A stretch of 64,000 bases of DNA. Origin: Natronobacterium gregoryi SP2 (GTDB lineage Archaea; Halobacteriota; Halobacteria; Halobacteriales; Natrialbaceae). The notes under the pieces were generated by a model that worked only from the letters and a program-made list of their open reading frames with translations, did not search any database and was not told where the DNA came from. Numbering within the stretch: the first letter of the stretch is position 1; each line of letters starts with the position of its first letter. The DNA lies in assembly GCF_000230715.2 (NCBI RefSeq), contig NC_019792.1:3038001-3102000 (forward strand), written 5' to 3'. Position numbers and translations under genes: made by a program. Shown piece after piece: positions 43,299-51,498 of the stretch.

Positions 43299-43922
43299 TT
43301 ACTGTTGGCTAAACGACCGAATGAGCGTCTTCTCGACGGCGTTGAGGCGCTGTGAAACGGCTGATTTCGAAATTTCGAGTTCGTCTGCCAGGTCCTCGAG
43401 TGTCGCTTCGCGAGGCTGGCCATAATAACCCCGTTTGACCGCGAGTTCGACTGCTTCGCGCTGTTTCTCGGTGACGTCGCCCGTATCGATCTCGAGGGTC
43501 GTCTCCTCGTCCGACGGAACACGAGAGAGACGGCGCAGTCGAACCGTCGCATCGAGCATCTCGAGAGCGTCGATGATGTGGCTGAGGAGTGACCGATCTT
43601 TGACAACCAGAAAGACCTGTAGCGATCCGTCCTGGATGCATTCGACATCGAAAACACAATCGAACTGAGAGAGTTGCTCGCAGATACACGCCTCGTGGAT
43701 TTCCTCAGTGACGTACCGGCGTTCGTGGCCGTCGTTTTCGGCGACCGTTACCTCGCTGTGGCAGACGTCGTTTGCGGAGATACTCCGTCTGATCGCCGTC
43801 GCGTTCGGTGTTGCCGACACGACTGGGCAGGTAGCGTTCTCGTCAGGAGTGACCGCGAGTGTCGCCCGAAGTGGCGTCGTGTCCGGTTTTTGTGCGGCCG
43901 AGCGCGCTGATTCGGCGGGCAT
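43299..43922 (-). CDS. Cys-rich HTH_10 regulator (paralogue B)
   Basis: A 207-residue relative of the neighbouring regulator. HTH_10 end: VTEKQREAVELAVKRGYYGQ and LADELEISKSAVSQRLNAVE. Sensor half: TCPVVSATPN, DVCHSEVTVAEN, EACICEQLSQFDCVFDVECI. The CICxxL/F...DC block is shared with paralogue A (CICPVFQTHDC). It diverges from the Mrp-like gene, start to start 164 bases, and may regulate it. Confidence 0.86.
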   Translation of the reverse strand: MPAESARSAAQKPDTTPLRATLAVTPDENATCPVVSATPNATAIRRSISANDVCHSEVTVAENDGHERRYVTEEIHEACICEQLSQFDCVFDVECIQDGSLQVFLVVKDRSLLSHIIDALEMLDATVRLRRLSRVPSDEETTLEIDTGDVTEKQREAVELAVKRGYYGQPREATLEDLADELEISKSAVSQRLNAVEKTLIRSFSQQ

Positions 43923-44086
43923 ACCCGTGGCTTGGAAACACAGGACGGTATAAAAGGAGGCCGGTTCCTGTCGTGTGGGAACGCCTGAACGTGTTCAGGC
44001 GAAATTTCATTACGCGAGAATTGCAGCGACAGTTTTCGCCCGACGAGAACTGGACAGAGTACGGGAGTGCAGTCCTGGCTGATACG

Positions 44087-45055
44087 ATGACACGAGACCA
44101 ACTGTGGGAGCGACTTCGGGCGGTCGAAGATCCGGAACTGGACGACGACGTCGTCTCGCTGGGGCTCGTTACCGATGTCATCGTCGAGGGAGACACTGCG
44201 GTCGTCTCGGTTGCGTTCAACGCACCCCTCTCCCCGACCGAGCGAGAGATGTGCGACGAGATCCGGGCACTCTGTCGCGGAATGGGGCTGACGCCACGGC
44301 TCCACGCCGACTCGACCCACGACGGCGTGACCGGTGTCAGAAACACGATCACGATCGGGGCGTCGGCTATCGACGCCAAACCGGGTGTCGTTACCGGAAC
44401 ACTGGCGACGGCACTTGCAGGACTCGACGCGCACGTCGGCGTCTTCGACTTTCGCCTCGAGTCGGCATCTAACGGCTGGCTCGAGGCAGTCGATCCACCG
44501 GATCTTTCGGGAGATCCCGTAGTCCCCGCTACGAGCCAGAACGTCTCCGTCGTTCGGCTCGGCCCTCTCCTTCCGCGAGACGGAACGATACCGGCAACTG
44601 ACGCTGTTCTCGACCTTTTGCTCCCACGGATTCGCAACCGACTCGTCTGGGGGGGTCTCGATTACTTGCTCGTGGCGCTGCCGTCTTCGTCCGAGTCGGT
44701 CCGACACACCGTCCTGGAACGAGTGCCGACGCGGGGAACGATCGCCGTCGGAGCGGCCGGGACGGAGTCGACCTCACTTCGAACCGCCGTCCGGACACTG
44801 TCGACCGAGACGACGGTGATCGGTGCCCTCGGAACCGTCTCGGACGGCGATCGGCGTCCCGAACCCACGTCCGACTACGACCTCGCAGACCACGATCTCC
44901 CGTGTCCGTACCTCGGCACGATCCCTCTCGAGTCGGACGCCGGACCGGACGCCGAACCGTTCCGGGAAGCCGCGGTCGCGATCACTGACCTGGTTGGGGC
45001 AATCAACCGTCAGCGAGCGGCACGGTTGCAACTCGCCGAGAAGGAACCAGGATAA
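44087..45055 (+). CDS. Mrp/NBP35-like protein with MIP18 domain and lost P-loop
   Basis: A 322-residue protein. Residues 1-80 match the MIP18/DUF59 domain (LWERLRAVEDPELDDDVVSL). The rest follows the Mrp/ApbC fold: VRNTITIGASA ... LATALAGLDAHVGVFDF, WGGLDYLLVALPSSSESVRH, PCPYLGTIPLESDAGPDAEP. The Walker A position, normally SGKGGVGKS, reads IGASAIDAKPGVVTGT, and the D-x-PPGTGD switch is ALPSSSES. The usual C-terminal CxxC is absent (single PCP). ATP-driven iron-sulfur carrier function is therefore unlikely; it may be a scaffold or regulator. Confidence 0.83.
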   Translation: MTRDQLWERLRAVEDPELDDDVVSLGLVTDVIVEGDTAVVSVAFNAPLSPTEREMCDEIRALCRGMGLTPRLHADSTHDGVTGVRNTITIGASAIDAKPGVVTGTLATALAGLDAHVGVFDFRLESASNGWLEAVDPPDLSGDPVVPATSQNVSVVRLGPLLPRDGTIPATDAVLDLLLPRIRNRLVWGGLDYLLVALPSSSESVRHTVLERVPTRGTIAVGAAGTESTSLRTAVRTLSTETTVIGALGTVSDGDRRPEPTSDYDLADHDLPCPYLGTIPLESDAGPDAEPFREAAVAITDLVGAINRQRAARLQLAEKEPG

Positions 45056-45257
45056 TCCCGTCGACGACACTGCCTCTCTCGTCTAGCTGTCTCGTTTCTC
45101 TTTCGAGGACCGCGTCTTCGGTCCGACGAACTTGCAGCCCCGTGCTACTCGTTGCTCGATCGCCACGGTCGACCGACCAGCTACGTCGAACTTGGTGGGA
45201 CTCGACTCGAGAACGACACCGATGAGGCAGTCGACACTCCCTCTCACAAGAGACCGC

Positions 45258-45367
45258 CTAGTACCGTCCCAAGCGTGGACCGACTAGTTGAGAGTTGGCC
45301 CAAACCGATCACGATTCTCGATCAGGAGTAAAGCGCACTAGTCAGAGTAGACTTGGGACGCTACTAG
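45258..45367. mobile_element. CTAG-bounded miniature element, copy A (110 bp)
   Basis: Begins CTAGTACCGTCCCAAGCGTG and ends ACTTGGGACGCTACTAG, so the ends are inverted repeats of about 17-20 bases with CTAG at both borders. No coding capacity. Copy B (46887-46996) is the same length with about seven differences. The right border CTAG supplies the stop codon of the IclR gene on the minus strand. Confidence 0.85.
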
Positions 45368-46113
45368 ACGTAATCCAGGTTCACCTGGGTGATGTTTGCG
45401 GCCCGCTGGACGACATCGGCAATTTCCTCGCGTCGTGGTTCGTCGAGTCGACGTTCCGGCCCACAGACGCAAATCGAACCACGGACACGGTCGTCTTTGT
45501 CGAGGACCGGTGCTGCCACGCAAACCATCCCCGCGATGCGTTCGCCCTCGTCGACCGCGTACCCCCGTTCGCGGGCCGCCTCGAGCTGGTCGAACAGCAC
45601 CTCTGGGTCGGTAACCGTCTGCGAGGTGACCTCGACGAGTCCCTCGTCGACCAATTTCGCGACTCGGCCGTCGTCCACGTGCGCGAGCATCGCCTTTCCG
45701 GGGGCGGTCGCGTGCAGGGGAATCCGTGCGCCCGGGTACGCGAACAGATTGATCGCGTCGGGTCCCTCTTCGACCGCGAGGATCACTGCCTGGTCGTTCT
45801 CCGCAACCAGCAGAGTCACGTGTTCGCCGGTCTCCTCGGCGACCGTCTCGAGTTGGTCACGCACGGCCTGATAAATTTCGAGACGGTGACAGTGGCGGTG
45901 TCCGACCTCCAGAAAACGAGTCGTAGTCCGGTACTCTTTGTCCTCGATCGTCACGTATCCCGTCGAGACCAGTGTCTGGAGATAGTCGTGGACCGTGCTG
46001 ACGGGCATCTCGAGTCGTTCTGCCAGTTCCGAGACGCGGCCCGGTCCGTTCTCCGAGAGTTCGTCGACGATGGCGAACCCGCGTTCGACGGAACGGTTCG
46101 ATGCATCGGTCAT
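45364..46113 (-). CDS. IclR-family transcriptional regulator
   Basis: A 249-residue regulator: N-terminal winged helix (SVERGFAIVDELSENGPGRV, MPVSTVHDYLQTLVSTGYVT) and C-terminal ligand domain (HLPLHATAPGK-type IPLHATAPGKAMLAHVDDGR, YAVDEGERIAGMVCVAAPVL, GSICVCGPERRL). IclR proteins in haloarchaea control sugar and aromatic catabolism. No catabolic operon is next to it; miniature elements occupy both sides, so its original target may have been displaced. The stop TAG lies in the border of element A. Confidence 0.92.
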   Translation of the reverse strand: MTDASNRSVERGFAIVDELSENGPGRVSELAERLEMPVSTVHDYLQTLVSTGYVTIEDKEYRTTTRFLEVGHRHCHRLEIYQAVRDQLETVAEETGEHVTLLVAENDQAVILAVEEGPDAINLFAYPGARIPLHATAPGKAMLAHVDDGRVAKLVDEGLVEVTSQTVTDPEVLFDQLEAARERGYAVDEGERIAGMVCVAAPVLDKDDRVRGSICVCGPERRLDEPRREEIADVVQRAANITQVNLDYV

Positions 46114-46718
46114 AGTCCCGAAAAGTACTGTTTTGCACAGAAACATTTCGGTATCGTCGGAACGAGTTTCGGCGAGGGTGTCGTCGTCGTTCCGTTCGGG
46201 CGAGAGATCACTGACGATGGGCGCCGTCTCCGGACGATGGCGTCTGATCGGAGTTAGTCTGGACGGCGAGGTTATCAGACCTCCGACATATTGTGTGATT
46301 AAGACAATTGTAGTTGACGGGCTCTAACCACACTCATGTTAGATATAATACTATATGTCTCAGATATCATTCTGGACAGCAAACTGTTTTCTCTCGAGTT
46401 GGTCGTAGTCTTCGCTGCTGGCAGACTTCAGTTGGAGCCCTCGAAGAGTTCTGTACGAGCCCAGATACAAACTATCTGCCTGTTCTTTGAATGGCCCGTG
46501 CTCGAGGTAGACACCAGACAGATAACGTGAAAAATATACGATCACATTCGATAGTAGTAATCATACCGGGAGGAAAAGGTATGGCAAAGAGAGCCGGCTG
46601 ACCGGTGTCGCGTACGCTCGACGACTGTCGTCGGACGGCGGAGCCGTCGATGATCGAAGAACGGCTCGTACGGTCCGCTGTCGGCCACTACCGCAGTCGC
46701 GGCGATGAGTGCTCTCTA
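46114..46718. other. 605-bp AT-rich intergenic region
   Basis: No supported gene. 46290-46380 and 46500-46580 are strongly AT-rich. Short frames of about 60 codons on both strands (46360-46545 minus, 46336-46530 plus) lack family features. The segment 46580-46700 resembles decayed coding DNA. The IclR promoter must lie near 46114-46160. Confidence 0.5.
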
Positions 46719-46890
46719 CTAGTACCGTCCCAAGCGTCGACTGATGAGTAAACCCAGACGACCGCATTCGGTTTCACTCATCTGTTTAGGCTTGCCAAGG
46801 CACTAGTGGCGGGCCAAGCCTGAACTGATGGGTCGAATCTGGCGGTGTCGCTCGATTCGACCCGTCAGTCGACGGTTGGGACGGTACTAG
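46719..46890. mobile_element. CTAG-bounded miniature element, copy C (172 bp)
   Basis: Left CTAGTACCGTCCCAAGCGTC; right GACGGTTGGGACGGTACTAG. Inverted ends of about 28 bases with few mismatches. The interior differs from copies A and B but includes a CACTAGTGG centre and its own inverted segments (AGGCTTGCC / GGCCAAGCCT). It shares its right CTAG with copy B. Confidence 0.82.
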
Positions 46891-46996
46891 TACTGTCTCA
46901 AGCGTGGACCGACTAGTTGAGAGTTGGCCCAAACCGATCACGATTCTCGATCAGAAGTAGAGTGCACTAGTCAGAGTAGACTTGGGGCGGTACTAG
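46887..46996. mobile_element. CTAG-bounded miniature element, copy B (110 bp)
   Basis: CTAGTACTGTCTCAAGCGTG ... ACTTGGGGCGGTACTAG; about 94% identical by eye to copy A. Abuts copy C on the left (shared CTAG) and cydB on the right, where its CTAG carries the cydB stop. Confidence 0.85.
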
Positions 46997-47985
46997 TACC
47001 TCCCCTCTAGCGTCGCCGGGCCGCGAAACAGCGAGTACAGAAACAGGAAGTACCCGCCGATGATCGGGAGAAAGATCGCCGCCATGATGGCCGTCATGTT
47101 GAGTGCGAGTGGTGAGACGACGGCGTCGGCGATCGTCAACTCGGCTGCGGGATCGACATAGGGGTACAGCAGGGTAGCGACGAAGCCGACGAACGCACCC
47201 GCGAGTCCCGCGGCACCGAGCACCGCGGCGTGGTAGCGCTCTCGAGCGACCGACCCGATAGTAACGACTGCGAACGCGAGCGTCGCGACGACGATAGCGA
47301 CGGTCGAGCACGACAAGAGCACCGGCTGGAGGTCGGGGTACCGACCGAACAGGACGATCGCCGTCAGCGCGAACAGTGCGACGTAGACGATCGTGGCTAG
47401 TTGGCCACGCTGGGTGACACGTGTTCGGAGGTCGCCCCTGGTCTTGACGCCCAGGAACGTCCCGCCGAGGACGACGGTAAGCGCGACGACAGTCAGTCCG
47501 ACGACGAGCGGAGCGATCGCGAGCGCAGACGGCTCACCGAGGACCCAGCTCGCGACGAATACGCCGAGCAGGAACGGGGACGCGGTACTGCCGGCGACGA
47601 AGCAGGTATCCCAGAATCGGACCCACGTCTCGTCGTCACGCTCCTCGCGGAGTTTCGATCCCAGTCCTCGCAGCGACAGCGCGAACAGGATCGCGAACAC
47701 GAGCAGGTAGTAGCGCGACAGGATGTTGGCGTAGACCGCTGGGAAACCGGCAAAAAGCACTGTCCCGAACAGAACGAGCCACACCTCGTTTGCCTTCCAC
47801 AGCGGACCGAACGCCGCGAGCATGGTCTCGCGCTCTCGCTCGTCGGCTTCGACGAAGAGGATGCCGAGCCCGAAGTCGAAGCCGTCGAGTAGGAGGTAGC
47901 CACCCAGCGCGACGACGACGAGGCCGAACCACAGCTCCGGCAGCGACTCGAGCAAGTACGCCGAGTCCGACAGCACGCTAGTCAT
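46993..47985 (-). CDS. cydB: Cytochrome bd quinol oxidase, subunit II
   Basis: A 330-residue membrane protein: LPELWFGLVVVALGGYLLLD GFDFGLG region at the N-terminus is the CydB signature, with FGPLWKANEVWLVLFGTVLF and RYYLLVFAILFALSLRGLGSK following. Eight or so membrane helices. With CydA it oxidises quinol and reduces oxygen to water at low oxygen tension. It overlaps the cydA stop by eight bases. Its own TAG stop lies in the border CTAG of element B. Confidence 0.94.
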   Translation of the reverse strand: MTSVLSDSAYLLESLPELWFGLVVVALGGYLLLDGFDFGLGILFVEADERERETMLAAFGPLWKANEVWLVLFGTVLFAGFPAVYANILSRYYLLVFAILFALSLRGLGSKLREERDDETWVRFWDTCFVAGSTASPFLLGVFVASWVLGEPSALAIAPLVVGLTVVALTVVLGGTFLGVKTRGDLRTRVTQRGQLATIVYVALFALTAIVLFGRYPDLQPVLLSCSTVAIVVATLAFAVVTIGSVARERYHAAVLGAAGLAGAFVGFVATLLYPYVDPAAELTIADAVVSPLALNMTAIMAAIFLPIIGGYFLFLYSLFRGPATLEGRY

Positions 47986-49435
47986 CGGCGGTCACCTCCG
48001 GCGCATCGGGGTGGTCGTCTTCCTCGCTGTCGACTTCGTGTCGTTGCGCCTCTTCGTCGACGATCCGGCCGAAGACGTAGAGGAAGACGCCAAACAGCAG
48101 GATGTATCCGATCACGAACGCGACGAGCGTCAGCGTCGCTTCGGTCCCGGAAAGTGGCGGCGAGACGCCCTCTGCGGTCGTGAGAACGTCCTGAATGATC
48201 CACGGCTGGCGACCGATTTCGGCGACGTACCAGCCGGTGATCAGGGCGACGAACCCGAGCGGCGACGAGAGCATCAGTGCCTTCAGCAGCCGGTCGTCGT
48301 CGGCGAGACCGCCGCGCCAGGCCCGGTAGGTGCCCCAGGCCCCCAGCGCGATGAACCAGAAGCCAAGCCCGACCATGATCCGGAACGACCAGAACACCCA
48401 CGCGACTGGCGGTGATTCGTACTCGAAGTCGTTGAGACCGGTTACCTCGGCGGTCGGATCACCCCCGCTTGCGAGGAACGACGCCAGGTGTGGGATACTA
48501 ATCGTATAGAGGTTGTCCGCCCGCGGATCGGTGAGCGACTCGAGTTCGGTCGGGAGCGCGATCAGGTGGAGATCGGCCTGGCCGGTTTCGTAGTGTGCTT
48601 CCATGGCGGCGAACTTGTGTGGCTGGGTCTCGGCGACGTGGCGGCCGTACATGTCGCCGTGGATGGCCTGGAACGCCGACGTCAGGAGTAAGACGACGAG
48701 ACCGGCCCGGAGTGCGGTCTTCCAGACCTTGCTGTCACGGTTCTTCCAGACGAAGTAGGCGGCGAGTCCTACGATCAGGAGGGTCACCGAGATGACCGCG
48801 GCGTTTTGCATGTGGACGTACATCCACGGGAATCGGGGGTTGAAAAACGCTGCGAGCGGGTCGGTAAGCTGGGCGATCGGGATGCCGTCTTCCATCACGA
48901 CCTCGTGCCCACGCGGGGTCTGCATCCAGGAGTTGACGACGAGGATCCAGAACGCCGAGAGCCACGCACCGAGCGCGACCATGACCGACGAGAGCGCGTA
49001 GAATCGGTCGGAGACTCGCTCCCGACCGAACAGCAACACGCCGAGGAAGACGGCCTCGAGGAAGAAAGCCATCTTCGCCTCGAAAGAGAGTGGGCCGCCG
49101 ATCAGTTCGCCGGCGGTCGTCGAGAACGCCCCGAAGTTGGTCCCGAACATAAAGCCCATCGGGATTCCAGTGACCGTTCCCATGATGAACCCGACGGCGA
49201 AGATTTTCGTCCAGAACTTCCTGAGTCGTGCGTATCGTCGTTTGCCCGTCCTGACTTCCTGGACGGTGAAGTAGACGAGAAACGGTGCGAGTCCGACCGA
49301 GAGCGCCGCGAAGATGATGTGGATCGTGATCGCCCAGCCGAACTGAATCCGACTGGCGAGTTCGGGCGAGAGAGCGAGCAGTGGCGCGAGTTCGGCCGTC
49401 GCTGTCGTGAGTAACTCTACCGTCTTGGGGTGCAT
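47978..49435 (-). CDS. cydA: Cytochrome bd quinol oxidase, subunit I
   Basis: A 485-residue subunit holding the hemes. RIQFGWAITIHIIFAALSVG has the heme b595-type His; FGTNFGAFSTTAGELIGGPL, FWILVVNSWMQTPRGHEVV and AEIGRQPWIIQDVLTTAEGV are family signatures, the last at the GRQPW motif. ATG 49435 is chosen; a TTG at 49501 would add 22 residues. The upstream region contains a perfect CTATAAC-CTAT-GTTATAG palindrome. A HTH_10 regulator gene immediately upstream is its likely controller. Confidence 0.94.
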   Translation of the reverse strand: MHPKTVELLTTATAELAPLLALSPELASRIQFGWAITIHIIFAALSVGLAPFLVYFTVQEVRTGKRRYARLRKFWTKIFAVGFIMGTVTGIPMGFMFGTNFGAFSTTAGELIGGPLSFEAKMAFFLEAVFLGVLLFGRERVSDRFYALSSVMVALGAWLSAFWILVVNSWMQTPRGHEVVMEDGIPIAQLTDPLAAFFNPRFPWMYVHMQNAAVISVTLLIVGLAAYFVWKNRDSKVWKTALRAGLVVLLLTSAFQAIHGDMYGRHVAETQPHKFAAMEAHYETGQADLHLIALPTELESLTDPRADNLYTISIPHLASFLASGGDPTAEVTGLNDFEYESPPVAWVFWSFRIMVGLGFWFIALGAWGTYRAWRGGLADDDRLLKALMLSSPLGFVALITGWYVAEIGRQPWIIQDVLTTAEGVSPPLSGTEATLTLVAFVIGYILLFGVFLYVFGRIVDEEAQRHEVDSEEDDHPDAPEVTADD

Positions 49436-49521
49436 GTCGTGTTCACCGTTACCCGACGGTAGGGTATCGGCGGTGGTAAACTGGTATTCGGCTATCGCCA
49501 AGTTTCGATGAACAAACCAAA

Positions 49522-49539
49522 CTATAACCTATGTTATAG
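49522..49539. promoter_or_regulatory. Palindrome upstream of cydAB
   Basis: CTATAAC CTAT GTTATAG, a perfect 7+4+7 inverted repeat, 87 bases before the cydA ATG and 106 bases after the stop of the regulator gene. It could be an operator overlapping the cydA TATA box. Confidence 0.55.
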
Positions 49540-49644
49540 GCTTCTTTCGACTGTCAAACCGCTCTTCTAGTGGGCAAATGATCAAAATGAGCGAGTGAGG
49601 ACAGTGACGACTGACACTCGAGGGGAACAGAACCAGATTCGACC

Positions 49645-50409
49645 TTAGACCAAAGTCGCGTCGTCTGACGCTGGGAACCGATCCAGGTACCGCTTGACGA
49701 GTCGCGACTCGGCCATCCGGAGCCGGTAGGAGAGCGTCGATTCGGGAACGTCGAGTTCCGACGCGAGCTCACCGATCGTGATCGCCCGAGGGCGTTCGTA
49801 GTACCCCCTGGCAGCCGCCTGCTCGATCGCCTCGCGCTGTGATCCCGTCAGGTCGTCGTCGACGACCGCGTCGCCGTGCCACTCGGTCGCGTCGCCGATG
49901 TGTCCGACCTCGACGGAGACGCCGTCACGACAGAACGTCTCGAGATCGTCGTACAGTGCCCCAACCTCCTCGTCGGACCGCATCAGCAGTCGCCATCGCT
50001 CCCGACCGGCGTGATTGCAGGATTCGAAGATCGTCCCTCGATCGAGGTGGTCCGACGCGACGTTGTGGATCGATCGGCAGTCACAGACGTCTCCGACGTA
50101 GGCATAGATCAGGCGTCGTCTCGCGCTACACTCGAGTCGGTAGGACGTGCTGGTACCACAGCATCGATCCGTCCCGATCGCCCGCGGGAGGTAGTCGCGG
50201 TCGGCGAGGGTCGTCTCGAGTCGATCGGCTGCCTCGGGCGGGCCGGTAAGCTGGACGAGACGGACACAGGAGGTCTGTCCGGTCGTGACGTCGACCGTCG
50301 ACGCCCGGAGGTTCGGATGGTCGTGGAAGACGTCCACGACCTGATCCTCACCAGGTTCGTACGTCAGCGTAAAGGTAAACTCGCGGAGACGGGCCATTGA
50401 TTCGCTCAT
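49645..50409 (-). CDS. HTH_10 regulator, probable controller of cydAB
   Basis: A 254-residue protein: sensor half with Cys pairs (GTDRCCGTSTSYRLECSARR, GDVCDCRSIHNVASDH) and C-terminal HTH_10 (LTGSQREAIEQAAARGYYER, LASELDVPESTLSYRLRMAE). Similar proteins regulate respiratory genes in haloarchaea (e.g. DmsR). It lies directly upstream of cydAB on the same strand with a 209-base gap containing a palindrome. ATG 50409 or 50397; a CCTTTAGG box about 27 bases before 50409 favours the first. Confidence 0.86.
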   Translation of the reverse strand: MSESMARLREFTFTLTYEPGEDQVVDVFHDHPNLRASTVDVTTGQTSCVRLVQLTGPPEAADRLETTLADRDYLPRAIGTDRCCGTSTSYRLECSARRRLIYAYVGDVCDCRSIHNVASDHLDRGTIFESCNHAGRERWRLLMRSDEEVGALYDDLETFCRDGVSVEVGHIGDATEWHGDAVVDDDLTGSQREAIEQAAARGYYERPRAITIGELASELDVPESTLSYRLRMAESRLVKRYLDRFPASDDATLV

Positions 50410-50562
50410 CCTGGTCGATATAGCGACCGTGACGCCTAAAGGGGTCGCAACGGGACGATTTTCGGTCGATGCGGACTGCCGAACACTGGTAGGTGAAAAT
50501 ATTGCACGCCCCTAGTCGATCGAACCAGCAGAGATAGTATCCATCAGCCACGAGAGAGACGT

Positions 50563-51408
50563 ATGAAAGCAGTGTATGCGACAGACCTGTCTGCTGCCAG
50601 TGAAGCGGCGATCGAGAACGAGACCTGCCTCGAGTGTCTCGGCCGAATCGGCGTCGAGGAACTGCATCTCGTCACGGTCGTTCCGGACAACGTCCACGCC
50701 GGCACGCCCGGGATCGATCACGTGAAACGACGACGACGGGCACTCGACCGTTACCAGGAGGTGATCGAAGGTGCCGGCCTCGGCGTCGAAACGCACGTCG
50801 TCCGTGGAACGCCCCACCGCCGGATCAACGGTATCGCAGAGTCCGTCGGAGCCGACCTGTCGATCGTCAGTTCGCGCGGGAAGAGCCCACTCGAGAACCG
50901 ACTCATCGGGTCGACGACGCGGAACCTCGCACGGACGACGGTCGTGCCGTTGCTAGTCAACCGGATCGAACGCGGCGTCGACGATCCGGCACTCGTCGAG
51001 AAACACCTGTTCGAACGAACGTTGTACGCGACTGACTTCTCCGAGAACGCAGACCGTGCCTTCGAGGCGTTCTCCTATCTCCGCCACGCGACCCAGGAGG
51101 CGACGCTCGTCCACGTCCAGACGGAAACCAGTCCGGGCCCCGACGGCGACGCCGATCCCGGGCAGCGACTCGCCGAACTGGCCGATCGACTCGAGGAGTG
51201 GGACGTCGACGCCACCACGGACGTTCGACGCGGCGATCCTGTAGACGAAATTCTCGCAGTCGAGGCCGAGTACGAACCGACGACGACGTTGCTCGGATCG
51301 CGTGGCAGGAGCCGACTCCGGCGACTGTTGCTCGGTAGCGTCTCCGAATCGGTCATCGCGAACGCAGACGGGAACGTCCTTCTCGTTCCGCCGGAACGAA
51401 CCGTCTGA
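50563..51408 (+). CDS. Tandem-domain UspA protein
   Basis: A 281-residue protein made of two universal-stress domains. Domain 1: MKAVYATDLSAASEAAIENE to SSRGKSPLENRLIGSTTRNL. Domain 2: RTLYATDFSENADRAFEAFS to GSRGRSRLRRLLLGSVSESV and VLLVPPE. The G-x2-G-x9-GS/T nucleotide motif is recognisable in both (SRGKSPLENRLIGST; SRGRSRLRRLLLGS) though not canonical. It diverges from the HTH_10 regulator. Role: stress or energy-status protein, partner unknown. Confidence 0.9.
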   Translation: MKAVYATDLSAASEAAIENETCLECLGRIGVEELHLVTVVPDNVHAGTPGIDHVKRRRRALDRYQEVIEGAGLGVETHVVRGTPHRRINGIAESVGADLSIVSSRGKSPLENRLIGSTTRNLARTTVVPLLVNRIERGVDDPALVEKHLFERTLYATDFSENADRAFEAFSYLRHATQEATLVHVQTETSPGPDGDADPGQRLAELADRLEEWDVDATTDVRRGDPVDEILAVEAEYEPTTTLLGSRGRSRLRRLLLGSVSESVIANADGNVLLVPPERTV

Positions 51409-51498
51409 TCGACTCGCGTTTCTGGTCACGCCGACTGCAGCCGACGCCCGTGAACGGTTTTCAGTGGCTCGTGAAAAAACGCACGGGGTAGATACCAG

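Noticed and set aside
46360-46545. 61-codon minus-strand frame near the IclR gene
   Set aside because: AT-rich, no good start context, no family resemblance.
45258-46996. Composite transposon carrying the IclR gene between elements A and B
   Set aside because: A and B are direct rather than designed flanks, the gene stop lies in element A itself, and no transposase or outer target duplication supports joint movement.
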